Both the position numbers and the translations under genes were made by a program. The notes beneath the pieces are model-generated. The model saw nothing but the letters and a program-made list of their open reading frames with translations. It was not told where the DNA came from and searched no databases. Source: Candidatus Obscuribacterales bacterium (lineage in GTDB: Bacteria; Cyanobacteriota; Vampirovibrionia; Obscuribacterales; Obscuribacteraceae). From it: 47,867 nt of DNA. Of the stretch, positions 1 to 8,992 are shown in pieces; positions within the stretch are counted from its first letter, which is position 1; each line of letters starts with the position of its first letter. The stretch is taken from positions 1 to 47,867 of the forward strand of contig JAKFUT010000119.1 of NCBI GenBank assembly GCA_021732565.1. Reading direction: 5' to 3'.

Positions 1-312
1 CACTGTTTCGCGTAGGCAACGTTCGATAGAAATTAAGCAAATCCGCCCCTTGTGTCACAAAACCATACTGGGGCGGAGTTGCAATCTCCTCTGCCATTTA
101 AAGCCCAAAGGCGGCACTGTGTAAGAGAGCGTTCATAGATGCTCAAGATTCCGGTGGCCAATGCAATGGGTGATCTGCATTCACCAATCACTTCCTTCTC
201 CGGGCCGATCCCTTGGAGTGGGCAAAGCTGTAACCTTGAGATAATCGGAGCACATAGCGCTCTTTAAGCATTCGCACTCGATGTGCGCAAAAAAAAACTG
301 TGGGGGTATGCG
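1..312. other. No gene recognised; weak hairpin
   Basis: I see no convincing coding region here. An 8-bp inverted repeat (TCCGCCCC at 42-49, GGGGCGGA at 70-77) encloses a 20-base loop, and a run of nine A occurs at 289-297. Neither has a clear role. The stretch is most simply decayed sequence upstream of the broken EAL gene. Confidence 0.4.
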
Positions 313-642
313 ATGAATCAGCGAAAGAGTTCTTCAATCCAGGACAAAACTATTGAGGTCAACAGATAGATGCGAAGAAGCACGATGCGGCGGCAATTGA
401 AGAATGCCATTCGCAGTGGTCTGCTTGATGTGTATTATCAACCGCAAATTGATCTTCAAGATTGATCTTGCGGAAATTTCGAGGCGTTGGTACGTTGGAC
501 AGATCCATTAATTGGATCTGTGTCTCCGGCAGTTTTCATTCCAGTAGCAGAAGAACTGGAACTCATCGACGAGATCACTCGTTTTGTGATTGAACGAGTA
601 GTGAGTATTACTTCTCAAAAGCGCTTCCTCAATCCAAAATAG
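313..642 (+). pseudogene. EAL-domain (c-di-GMP phosphodiesterase) remnant
   Basis: One reading frame encodes the recognisable beginning of an EAL domain, the family that hydrolyses cyclic di-GMP. After ATG 370 it reads RRQLKNAIRSG, LLDVYYQPQIDLQD, a TGA stop at 463-465, then SCGNFEALVRWTDP, SPAVFIPVAEELELID and ITRFVIERVV before a TAG at 640-642. The YYQPQ strand, the signature FEALVRW and the FIPVAEE helix are in the usual order. In the same frame an upstream ATG at 313 runs into a TAG at 367-369, so at least two stops interrupt it. The following NLSA-containing half of the domain, with its metal ligands and catalytic residues, is absent. No GGDEF domain is visible upstream. This is a dead 5' fragment of a signalling gene. 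Confidence 0.75.
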
Positions 643-774
643 CGGAGTCTTGCAGACAACACCAATACGCCAGTGTTCAAGAAATCCCAAGGCAAAAGTA
701 TGACCTGGTTTCCAGTTTTTGATGAACGACGAAAGCACTCATGGCAATAGACCCCAATTACTTGCGAAAAAAAT

Positions 775-803
775 GTCCGCCCGGTGTAAATTTCCGGGCG
801 GAC
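775..803 (-). terminator. Rho-independent terminator of the 863-1240 gene
   Basis: A perfect 10-bp stem, GTCCGCCCGG at 775-784 and CCGGGCGGAC at 794-803, has a 9-base loop. Read on the minus strand it is followed at once by a run of seven T (767-773). It lies 60 bases past the stop of the minus-strand gene at 863. Confidence 0.85.
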
Positions 804-862
804 TAGAATGTGCTAACGCCAACACAGTCAGGTTAAAGCCCGCTGGTTCTACCAGATCGAAC

Positions 863-1240
863 TTAATTATCAGGAAACTCTAGATGACGGCTATCGAAGC
901 CGGTGACCGGGGATTGCATTCCGGGAAATTGGAGACGGGGTCCGTTGAAGCTTGGTAGCGCCTTCTTCGGCTCTGCTTCGGGTTGCGCCACTGGCTGGGT
1001 GCCTATAGGCGCATCAACCGGCGATTTTGAAGCAGATACCGCCCATCGCGACCCGGCTGAGAAAGACAGCTTGGTCGGTTTAACAAGCGAATCGGTAGTC
1101 TTGGGGCGGTTCGGATTTACCGCAACAGCTGTTACTACCCGGGGCGCCGTGTAAAGTACGATCTCAGCATCATAAAACTGAGTCATAGGAGGAGGAGGCA
1201 ACTTGCAGTCTCTTTGGGACACGTTGTCTTCTGACATCAT
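863..1240 (-). CDS. Small proline-rich hypothetical protein
   Basis: This 125-residue protein belongs to no family I recognise. It is rich in proline, serine and alanine (PPPP near residue 16, alternating P/E/A near residues 80-95) and has no signal peptide or membrane segment, so it is probably largely disordered. The frame opens with TTG-ATG-ATG at 1243, 1240 and 1237. A GGAAGGA ribosome site on the minus strand is best placed for ATG 1240. A strong intrinsic terminator follows the gene, which supports it being a real transcription unit. It lies downstream of two other minus-strand genes, but a 311-base gap argues for its own promoter. Confidence 0.6.
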   Translation of the reverse strand: MMSEDNVSQRDCKLPPPPMTQFYDAEIVLYTAPRVVTAVAVNPNRPKTTDSLVKPTKLSFSAGSRWAVSASKSPVDAPIGTQPVAQPEAEPKKALPSFNGPRLQFPGMQSPVTGFDSRHLEFPDN

Positions 1241-1551
1241 CAATGATTCCTTCCCTTCGCATTTCTTCCCAATATCATGCCCTAACAGTTTGGCAAAATT
1301 CAGTCAAAATTTTGGCAGAGTTGTGGAATCGCCTTGAATTTTCAAAAGAAGCCGTCCCAAACCCTTGCCTGAGAGTAATTTGCAGTTGCGGTTTGAACAA
1401 TGGGAATAACCGCAAATACCACTGTGTTTTTGCGCATTTCGCTCGCCATGATAGTGGTCGAAGACGATTTGGTCGGCCACTAATTGTCAGTCAATGAGCC
1501 GATACGATGGCTCCGATTTTGTAACTGCTAACCGGCACTACCGAACCGACT
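1241..1551. other. Intergenic region, likely promoter of the 863-1240 gene
   Basis: No supported gene lies here. The plus-strand frame at 1243-1497 has no ribosome site and no protein-like composition. The region should hold the promoter of the small gene to the left, but I cannot pick out a convincing -35/-10 pair. Confidence 0.4.
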
Positions 1552-2001
1552 TCAGCGAAATTCACCAAGTACGGACCGAGTGTCACTGAACAAAACCGCT
1601 CTTCTTTTAGTGTCGGTCCAGATATCTCGACCCACAATTTCAGCCTGAACGTGAGGCAATGCGTGCTCCGTCTCTTCCGGTTCCAACAATCTCAATGTGT
1701 TTCCATTAACTACTTCTGCCAATATATATTGGGGCTGGACATCGCGCTCAAACACCGATGAGGCCGGTTCAAGCACAACATAAATCCCCTCATAACGCCT
1801 ACACACCCATCTCAGACAAAGTTCGGCGGAGCTTTTTCCACCGAGTTGATTCACCTGAAGCCAGTAAGTGCCGTCGCTGATCTGCCAACGATCGCTAATC
1901 GTCAGCTTCGCACCGGCAGGTGCAATCTGCCCGGACATGATCAACTGAGATGAAAGTGTATCTTGAAGCGGGATCTTTTTCGTTCTCTCATCAATTGCCA
2001 T
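1552..2001 (-). CDS. Hypothetical protein, 149 aa
   Basis: I do not recognise a family for this 149-residue soluble protein, which has no signal peptide or membrane segment. The middle looks like a beta-rich fold (GTYWLQVNQLGG, GIYVVLEPASSVF, QYILAEVVNGNTLRLLE). ATG 2001 is preceded on the minus strand by GGAGAGCTT, a good ribosome site. It lies 99 bases downstream of the stop of the giant repeat gene on the same strand, so the two may be co-transcribed. A small gene directly behind a YD-repeat giant with a distinct C-terminal domain is the usual position for an immunity or accessory protein. That role is only a positional inference. Confidence 0.6.
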   Translation of the reverse strand: MAIDERTKKIPLQDTLSSQLIMSGQIAPAGAKLTISDRWQISDGTYWLQVNQLGGKSSAELCLRWVCRRYEGIYVVLEPASSVFERDVQPQYILAEVVNGNTLRLLEPEETEHALPHVQAEIVGRDIWTDTKRRAVLFSDTRSVLGEFR

Positions 2002-2100
2002 AAGCTCTCCAGCTGTCTGTTTTAATCAATCACAAGTCATCGAGGGAGAAGTTTATTTTTGATTCTCTCATATCCATAATTCTCTTTGGTCGATCTTTTG

Positions 2101-5100
2101 TTACCGTTCTTTCTGAACAAAGTTTGCTTCAGACGGATCGATGCCATATCGCCTGTAGAGCGCATAGATGGCGGAAAGGTCTCTGAATTCTCCAAACGTT
2201 GGCGCTTCTGTTCGATCTGAAACGTGCAAAACTTTCTCAAAGATAGCAAATGAATCACGTGATTGTCCGCTCAGTTTGAGGGTTACGTTTCCTCGAATGT
2301 CGACGTGCAAAATCTCCGACGCTAAGCCCGCTTCCATCTCTAGTTGCCTTGTCAGCGTCCGTTGATGATACGCAGCCCGTATCATCAGATCTCTGTCAGT
2401 TAGAATACGAGTTGATACTTCATCATCGATTTTTACACGCATATCACTGGCACTGCTTCCTGAAGCCACCTCGAATTGATCTCTTACAACACCAACTCGA
2501 TTTGTCCCTCCCAAAATTGTTTCGAGGTTTTTATCCCCGAAATGGTGAAGGTGGAGCTCGGTGTACTGCGCAAGTATCTTATCTAGCCTCTCTTGTACCT
2601 TCAGTGCATCGGTTCCACTTTTCGCGTAGAGAGTGAATGCAGTGAGGGGCCCCGTTAGGTGTTCCGCACAGCTAATGGGGCTGACACCATCTGTAGTGAA
2701 TCGTGGATCTAGCGTTTTCCATTGTGTCACTAGGGCGAGCAACTGGGCGTCATCCTTCAAAACCGGTATCAAGATTACCTGCAATTGGCGCAAGTCACCG
2801 TGATCCAAACCGTTAACGTGGACCTTTACTGGACCAACACGATCTCTCGATGACGGCATATGGTCCCAAAAGAATTCGGAACTCGGCGGACGAAGTAACT
2901 CGTAGTTTCTTCCGTTGACCTCATATTTCATTCGCGAACCGAAATCGGTACCGTCTTGCAGCTCCGGCTTGCTAGCATCGAACGGGTTAGAGATGTTGCG
3001 GGTGACAGGAAAGGAGTTGATGTCTGGTTTTGGAAGGGTCGTGTCGGTTTCCTCAACCACAACAGTCGTTGTCTGAAGGTTTGATTCTGCAGCGAACAAC
3101 TCCGGTGGAGGCTCGGCGATCGCATCTGCGTGATCTTCCACTTGCTGAATGTGAGCTTTTGGGGGCTCGGTAATGGTACTACGGCGATCGTCTAATTGCT
3201 GTGGTTCAATGCTGGTATCACTGTCACCGATTGGTAGTGATGGCTCAGTATAACTGCGATCACCTAATTGCGGTTCAGCGTTCATATCACGGTAATCGAT
3301 TACCTGCGAGGGAATGGCGCTGGTATGACGGCTATTGTCTATTTGTGGAGACTCGTCGCCGGCATTGCTGCGATCATTGACCTGTAGCGGCTCAATTCCG
3401 TTATCACTGTGATCCCGTACTTGCAGTGGCTCAGCGATGGCATCGGCTTGATCACTGGCTTGTGGTGGCTCATCGGTGGCATCACTGTGATCACTTACTT
3501 GCGGTGGCTCTGTGTTGGCATCACTGCGATTACTTACTGGCTCCAAATCAGCGATGGTATCACTGTGATCGATCACAGGTGGTGGCTCATCGCCATTATG
3601 GCTGTGAGCCGTTCCTTGCGATGCAGCAGCGGTGCTGTCGTCTACTTCCTCTGGCGGAACGCTGGCACCGTTCCGCTCTGCCTGCGGTGACTCATCGCCA
3701 GCCTCGTCGCGAGAATCTGCTCCCATGCCATTGCTATCGCTCTCACCTGGATCCGATGATCCTTCGTGCGATCTGGCAGACGAAACTGATGCCACACGCT
3801 GCGCGGCGTCTTGCGACTCGTCCAAGACAGAGGAATGTGAGGAATGTGTATCACTCAGCAGGTCATGCAAAATTTCGTGCGACGCGGGCGGGTTTTCCAT
3901 GAGCTTCGAAGAAAATTCTTGCGCGTGTCCTTCTTCGAAAGACAGAGCACTGCCAGTGGCAGCACCGGTGGCTAGTTCCAAGGCATATTGTTTGCCAAGC
4001 GATTTCAACAGTGATTTGGATTCAGCTATCAGTTCCCGGTCAATGTTCTGTTTGAGAATTTGAGCTACTGCTATTTTCGTTCCTGGTTGAGCAATCTTGG
4101 CGACAATTGCGGCCATTTCCGGCTGTCCTATTTCCGCCGAGCCCTGAATCATCGCTTCTCTCATCAAATCGACCAGCCCGATCTGAAGGATCTCAGCCGC
4201 TCCGTCTTTGAGAAGCGCCGAACCAATATTCGTCGTCTCATTACTGGCCTTAATCACCGCACTTTCTGCTGCTTTGAATATCTTTCCAATCTGACCAGGT
4301 TCCAAGAAAACCACCATCCCAACATCTGCGGTTGCAAAATCAGTTAGCACGTCGGCTTGGGCAAAATCATAGTCTTGTCCGATAAGTGCCGCCTTTGCTG
4401 CCATTTTGAAGACTCCTGCGGCGACTCCAGTGGCGCCAAGAACTCCCAGACTAACTGCGCCAGTGATGAGAGAGGGTCCCATTGTAGCAATAGCCATGCT
4501 CGCATCCACTAGAGCATCTCCGGCCACTGTCTTAGACTGCCTGTATAAATCCAGCGACGCTCCCAGACTTTCCTGGAACGCCTTTTGCTCTTCCGGTGGC
4601 ATCGTCTTCATATATTGAGCATACTGTGAGACGGCTCTGGCATAGCAGAGCATCGCTTCATTCGAAGTGTAGCCACTGCCATCCCATTCCTTATCTACAA
4701 AATCGGCGCCAATGCCACTTGGACCTTCCGACCACTCTTCCATCACCTGGCCCTGCAGATCCTCTGGATTCGGTTGGTTCAACAACCATCCATCGTGTGC
4801 TGCCTCGTTGATGCCTGATTCGCTCTTGATAGCTATCATGTCTTCCCATTGCCGCAATTGTGTTTCGTCATTTGCAGCATCATCGAGCGTTGATCTGAGT
4901 GTCGAATAAAAGTCGTAATCCGATTTTTGGTCGACGCTGAGTGGCTGAACATTGGACATCGTCGCTGCGATGGATCTCCCGCGCATATACTGTTCTCGTT
5001 CTTCCGTGGGCATCTCTAACAGCGCGTGGTCGATATTCTGATCAGAATTTCCCTCTCGGCTCAAGTTGTCATTCGTCGCGGCTGACACTAAATCGTCAGC

Positions 5101-7758
5101 GATCTCATCCTTAGGATGAACGGAGTCCGGAATATTTTTGCCATCGGCCACGCTGATTTCATGGCCGATCTCGACATCCATCGAATGTCCGTGGTTTCTT
5201 TCGATGAACTCGTTCATTACTTGACGTTCTGCTTCGGACTTTCCCTGCAGCTGTGCGTGCATCCCGCGCTCAACAGCGGATGGTTCATCAGCAGCAGCAA
5301 AGAATGCATCAGCGGATTTTTCAAGTGAAGCACAATCTACTATAACTTGTTCTTCGGTAGTGCAACCGTCTCTTTCCACAAATATTCGTCCATACTCAGG
5401 GCTGGCGGAATTTCGATTATGCACACGTTTGGCACCGTCGAGTGTATGAGTGGTCTCCTGCTTGGTGTCGTTGTCGAAGATCGTCAGCTCCCCATCCTGC
5501 TTCAAGTTGGCAGTGCCATGCCACTTACTCTTACGATCTGCGCTTTCCCACCGAACTCCATTGTGCGTATTCCATGTAATACCATCTGGTCCTGTGAACT
5601 TATTGAGGTTACCGTCGTCGTTATAGCCGTATTTATAAACTTTCCTGTTGATGTCTATGGTTTGAATCACTTGATCATTTTTATCGAAAACGCGTCGAGC
5701 GCCATTGGCGGTGAGTTCCATCGAAGAACCGTTTGTGAATTCATACCGAGTTCTATCTTTCTCTCTAAATGAAAACGTGCCGTCGTCTCCAACATGTACG
5801 AATCCGATTTTTTGTTTCTCGTCTTCGTTAAACCAGTGAGATCCTTCGGATGACTTCCACTCACCTTCGCGATCATTGAACGCGACAATTGCACCGTCAT
5901 CGTCACGTGTAAAATTCTGTTCGTCGCCTTCGGCCTTGCGGATGTTCTTAACGCCCAGATCGGTGACAGTGAGCACTGAACCGTCGGCTTTCTCCACTGC
6001 CAGATCATCTGAACCGGAACTCTGATAGACGAACTCTCCTGTGGATTGGTCAACACTTATTTCGCCAGCCCAGCTCTTTCCTGTGGGTTTGCCATCCTGG
6101 TATTGCACCCAGTTCTCGGCTTCCTTTCTCCAGGCATCTTTGAACTTGATCTCGGGATCTTCATATCTGACTTCAGCTAACACATTTCCCTTATATGCAA
6201 ATTGTCTTTTCTGTCCTTGGGGATAATCAATTCCCACTATGCGACCGCTCTTGTCCACATTTACGCTCGAATTGTCCGGGTTCTCTACTCGTGCGGAACC
6301 GTCCGACATGTGGAGCATTCGGGAACCGTTTGTATTTTCGGTGGAGCGCGCCTCCTGTCCTATTTCTCGTGCAGTATAAGATCCGTCAGCATTAACGATT
6401 ACGTCGCCGTTCCAGGTTTCGCCGCTATTCTTATTGAGCCATCCGTTTCCAGGGAGCTTCTCCCAAAGTGAACCGTTTCCATGATCGATGGCGATAAGCT
6501 TGTCGTCGTCATAATGGAACTCAATATTAGATTCTTTAGGGCTTGGATAAACCACCTTTGACACTAAGCCTTCGGGACTGGTATCGACAATCGAACCGTC
6601 ATTGTACAAGGTGGTTCTCGAACCATCAGGATTTACTGCTGCGGTATTACCAGTGGCATCAGTCATACTGATGCTGCCGGTTCTGAAGAGTTCTATCTGA
6701 CCGAAGAATGAGTGGCTAACCGGATCTATCGGCTCGCCTTTTTCATCTATGGCCAGCCAGTGATCAGCTCCTGCCCTCTGCCAGGTCACTCCATCGGGAA
6801 ACTCAATTTCATAAAGCTGCCCGCTGGGATCATACTTAATCAGTGAGCTGGTCTCATTGGGATAACTTACTTCCTCAATGCGACCGTTTCGGTCTTCTAG
6901 AATGGCGGGACCATCTTTGTAGAAGGTCCAGTGTTTTCCATCAGGACTTTCGACGGTAGCTTTTTGCTCGCCGTCTTTGGTGTGTGTAACATTTCCAAGT
7001 TTGTCCAGACCGATGGTGCCCTGGAATTTCTCTCCAGTCTTTTTACCGCTGCCGTCCAGTTGCTCCCATTGACTGCTCTGCGCAAGCCGTATCCAGCTGT
7101 CTCTATAGTTGCGTGACGGATCTTCAAATCTTATTTCCGCCAGCTCTCCGTTCGCGTCGAACCGAAATTTCCTCGTTGTTCCATCAGGGTAGTCGACTCT
7201 AGAGGGCTCGTTGTTAGCTGCGGGATAAACGTGTTCCACCTGCTCTGTAACATGATGTTCGGCTAATGCGGGTTTTTCAGGAGCCTCCGCCAGCGCCCTG
7301 TACTTTAAGAGTCCCTCAATAAGTGACGGCTTTTTGTGCTCCTCGATCCCCTTTTTCTGCTCCTCCGTTCCCTGCTTTTGATCGCTGATAAATTTGGCGA
7401 CTTCGCTGCTCAGTTTCCTCTCGCGGCGAATCTCTTCCGGTGCTTTGTTCTCCTGTACAGCGATTCCCTCGTTTGCAGCCAAGCTCTCAGTGGCGATTTT
7501 CTCGTACAGTGCCTCCCTGGCTTCAGCCTTGGCCGCGATGGCTTTTGCAAATTCACCGGTAGCGGCGTTAAGAGGCATTTTAGTGTAAATAGTACCGGTG
7601 TACTTCTTCGAGCTGGAACGCGGGCGTTCCACCAACTTGGCAGGATCGCGCATCTTTCCCGGGTCATCTATTACTCGAGAATGAGCAGTTCCGTCACCTT
7701 CGTTTATCGCATCTTTGCCAAATTGGGTCTTGTCAGTTTCTCGTTTAAATCCGGTCAT
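2101..7758 (-). CDS. Giant YD-like repeat protein with OspF/SpvC-like C-terminal domain
   Basis: This protein has 1,885 residues. Residues 1-185 are charged and coiled. Residues about 190-775 contain several 130-150 residue units with YD-like cores (FRFDANGELAEIRF, IKYDPSGQLYEIEFPDG, YGYNDDGNLNKF) alternating with PDG...W strands. Residues about 1076-1126 are hydrophobic and Gly/Ala-rich, possibly membrane-inserting. Residues about 1390-1550 are an acidic DHSDA..EPPQ repeat tract. The last about 280 residues form a separate domain. It contains K-V-H (K1645, H1647), W-K (K1681), AFTLYAK (Y1711) and VVRDQ (R1759), in the order and roughly the spacing of the catalytic positions of OspF/SpvC phosphothreonine lyases. 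No signal peptide is visible. ATG 7758 is chosen over ATG 7803 because only it has a GGGAA element upstream. The lyase assignment is by eye and needs structural comparison; a lanthionine-synthetase lyase domain is an alternative relative. Confidence 0.75.
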   Translation of the reverse strand: MTGFKRETDKTQFGKDAINEGDGTAHSRVIDDPGKMRDPAKLVERPRSSSKKYTGTIYTKMPLNAATGEFAKAIAAKAEAREALYEKIATESLAANEGIAVQENKAPEEIRRERKLSSEVAKFISDQKQGTEEQKKGIEEHKKPSLIEGLLKYRALAEAPEKPALAEHHVTEQVEHVYPAANNEPSRVDYPDGTTRKFRFDANGELAEIRFEDPSRNYRDSWIRLAQSSQWEQLDGSGKKTGEKFQGTIGLDKLGNVTHTKDGEQKATVESPDGKHWTFYKDGPAILEDRNGRIEEVSYPNETSSLIKYDPSGQLYEIEFPDGVTWQRAGADHWLAIDEKGEPIDPVSHSFFGQIELFRTGSISMTDATGNTAAVNPDGSRTTLYNDGSIVDTSPEGLVSKVVYPSPKESNIEFHYDDDKLIAIDHGNGSLWEKLPGNGWLNKNSGETWNGDVIVNADGSYTAREIGQEARSTENTNGSRMLHMSDGSARVENPDNSSVNVDKSGRIVGIDYPQGQKRQFAYKGNVLAEVRYEDPEIKFKDAWRKEAENWVQYQDGKPTGKSWAGEISVDQSTGEFVYQSSGSDDLAVEKADGSVLTVTDLGVKNIRKAEGDEQNFTRDDDGAIVAFNDREGEWKSSEGSHWFNEDEKQKIGFVHVGDDGTFSFREKDRTRYEFTNGSSMELTANGARRVFDKNDQVIQTIDINRKVYKYGYNDDGNLNKFTGPDGITWNTHNGVRWESADRKSKWHGTANLKQDGELTIFDNDTKQETTHTLDGAKRVHNRNSASPEYGRIFVERDGCTTEEQVIVDCASLEKSADAFFAAADEPSAVERGMHAQLQGKSEAERQVMNEFIERNHGHSMDVEIGHEISVADGKNIPDSVHPKDEIADDLVSAATNDNLSREGNSDQNIDHALLEMPTEEREQYMRGRSIAATMSNVQPLSVDQKSDYDFYSTLRSTLDDAANDETQLRQWEDMIAIKSESGINEAAHDGWLLNQPNPEDLQGQVMEEWSEGPSGIGADFVDKEWDGSGYTSNEAMLCYARAVSQYAQYMKTMPPEEQKAFQESLGASLDLYRQSKTVAGDALVDASMAIATMGPSLITGAVSLGVLGATGVAAGVFKMAAKAALIGQDYDFAQADVLTDFATADVGMVVFLEPGQIGKIFKAAESAVIKASNETTNIGSALLKDGAAEILQIGLVDLMREAMIQGSAEIGQPEMAAIVAKIAQPGTKIAVAQILKQNIDRELIAESKSLLKSLGKQYALELATGAATGSALSFEEGHAQEFSSKLMENPPASHEILHDLLSDTHSSHSSVLDESQDAAQRVASVSSARSHEGSSDPGESDSNGMGADSRDEAGDESPQAERNGASVPPEEVDDSTAAASQGTAHSHNGDEPPPVIDHSDTIADLEPVSNRSDANTEPPQVSDHSDATDEPPQASDQADAIAEPLQVRDHSDNGIEPLQVNDRSNAGDESPQIDNSRHTSAIPSQVIDYRDMNAEPQLGDRSYTEPSLPIGDSDTSIEPQQLDDRRSTITEPPKAHIQQVEDHADAIAEPPPELFAAESNLQTTTVVVEETDTTLPKPDINSFPVTRNISNPFDASKPELQDGTDFGSRMKYEVNGRNYELLRPPSSEFFWDHMPSSRDRVGPVKVHVNGLDHGDLRQLQVILIPVLKDDAQLLALVTQWKTLDPRFTTDGVSPISCAEHLTGPLTAFTLYAKSGTDALKVQERLDKILAQYTELHLHHFGDKNLETILGGTNRVGVVRDQFEVASGSSASDMRVKIDDEVSTRILTDRDLMIRAAYHQRTLTRQLEMEAGLASEILHVDIRGNVTLKLSGQSRDSFAIFEKVLHVSDRTEAPTFGEFRDLSAIYALYRRYGIDPSEANFVQKER
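3105..3590 (-). repeat. Degenerate acidic repeat tract inside the giant gene
   Basis: Roughly ten degenerate units of about 14-18 residues follow the pattern D-H/R-S-D-A-x-x-E-P-P-Q-V-x (for example SDHSDATDEPPQ, VRDHSDNGIEPLQ, VNDRSNAGDESPQ). It is acidic, proline-rich and probably disordered, and links the hydrophobic middle to the C-terminal domain. Confidence 0.7.
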
Positions 7759-8143
7759 TGTCAATTTCCCGCGAGCTGTAATCGGACGGCAGAGCGTTGG
7801 CATGCAAGAGACTGATCATATCTCAATTCACCGCACACCAATAACTTATGCCACTTCGATCGACTTCATCTCGCCTATGGCGTGATACTAAACGATTCTA
7901 CTTATCCCAAACCTCCGTCTCTTGAAGACCTCACAGCTCTAATTGCCCCTCTGTGGGCAATTGACCGCCCTTGTTGTCTCAGTGTCTCAATTGCTGAAAA
8001 ATACCGTTACCTCTCGATTTCACAAAGTTGCCAAAAATAGGGAGCCATGAGTCTTAGCTTGGTCCAATGAACTGTGGAGAACATCTTCAGATTCGGGAAC
8101 GTTATGCGAGCCGGTGGATTCAGTAACACACCAATTGGCAATC
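7759..8143. other. Intergenic region with hairpin
   Basis: This is the upstream region of the giant minus-strand gene and the downstream region of the GNAT gene. It contains a perfect 8-bp hairpin, AATTGCCC at 7941-7948 and GGGCAATT at 7955-7962, with a 6-base loop. No T-run follows on either strand, so it is not a classical terminator. No gene is supported. Confidence 0.4.
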
Positions 8144-8650
8144 TCACAGGTCGCATCGATAGAATTTTGAATCTACGTGGACGGTAGGAAATGCGGAAGG
8201 CAGCTCATCCTTGTCCACTTCGGCGAAGTTATTCTTTTCGTAAAACCTCCGGGCGCCCAGCATCTGTGCCGTTGTGCCCAGGAAAATTTGCTTTACAGAT
8301 TTTTCTCGACACCAGTTCTTTGCGCATTCCATTAGAGAAGCGCCTACACTGTGTTCTCGACCACGCCATTGGCGGTTGACAAACATCTTCTTCAAGGCAA
8401 CCTGCCCATTCCCTATATCAACTACTCCAATGCTACCCACCACCTTACCTTCTCTCAATGCCACCCAGAAATTTCCGTTGCCCTTCTGAAAGGTCCCTGT
8501 GATGTCAATCAGGTCAGTCTGCTCATCCCGGGTAATGCGGACACCAAACTCCGACTGTTGAATTGGCAGTACAAGATCTTCGATTGCTTGCTGGTATTTT
8601 TCGTCGAATGGAATTATCTGGACATTCATGGTCTGCATATAGTTTTGCAT
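8144..8650 (-). CDS. GNAT-family N-acetyltransferase
   Basis: This 168-residue protein should transfer an acetyl group from acetyl-CoA to an unidentified amine. The GNAT fold is visible: NFWVALREGKVVGSIGVVDI (strands 2-3), ALKKMFVNRQWRGREHSVG (strand 4 and the pyrophosphate-binding R/Q-x-x-G-x-G/A-like loop, here divergent as QWRGREHSVGAS), ECAKNWCREK (helix), FLGTTAQMLGARRFYEKNNF (strand 5 to helix 4). The open frame extends to 8818, but the extra 56 residues are not GNAT-like. ATG 8650 has AGGTGA at good spacing and is taken as the start. It is transcribed away from the LysR gene, a common regulator-target layout, though a substrate cannot be inferred. Confidence 0.85.
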   Translation of the reverse strand: MQNYMQTMNVQIIPFDEKYQQAIEDLVLPIQQSEFGVRITRDEQTDLIDITGTFQKGNGNFWVALREGKVVGSIGVVDIGNGQVALKKMFVNRQWRGREHSVGASLMECAKNWCREKSVKQIFLGTTAQMLGARRFYEKNNFAEVDKDELPSAFPTVHVDSKFYRCDL

Positions 8651-8992
8651 CGGGTTCACCTGATTGAGAATACCTGAAATTAATAGCCCTTGGAGCCGGT
8701 TCTGCTTGTAACGCCAGAACTTAGAAGTCCGCTGGCAGAAACCGAAAGTCAGCCGTCGACGACATGAGTAAAAACTCTCTAAGGGATGGTCTGATTGCAA
8801 TGTCGCCGAATTACTCATGTGGCTCTAGGCCTTAGCTAGAAAGAGAAATGTGGGGTTGCCGGGAAGTTTCCGAACGGACTCGTTCGTCTCGAGTCCTGGA
8901 TAAAGGCTGCTAACGAGAACCATTGTGCACTCTGGTATTCATAGCGTCCAATAGCTAGAATGTAACGTGTCGATAGCAAATCGGTATCAATA
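8651..8992. promoter_or_regulatory. Divergent GNAT/LysR intergenic region with dyad
   Basis: This is the shared upstream region of the GNAT gene (minus) and the LysR gene (plus). A perfect 7-bp dyad, GGACTCG at 8876-8882 and CGAGTCC at 8890-8896, is separated by 7 bases and lies about 100 bp before the LysR start, a plausible distance for a LysR site. A smaller dyad (CGAT-N5-ATCG) lies near 8971-8983. Binding is inferred only from position and symmetry. Confidence 0.3.

Noticed and set aside
508..738. Minus-strand frame of 76 codons
   Set aside because: It lies opposite the recognisable EAL remnant and has no family resemblance.
1243..1497. Plus-strand frame of 84 codons
   Set aside because: No ribosome site, start codon overlapping the start of the opposite gene, and no protein-like pattern.
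3409..3902. Plus-strand frames rich in Trp and His opposite the acidic repeat tract
   Set aside because: They are complementary shadows of the repetitive DHSDA..EPPQ coding sequence.
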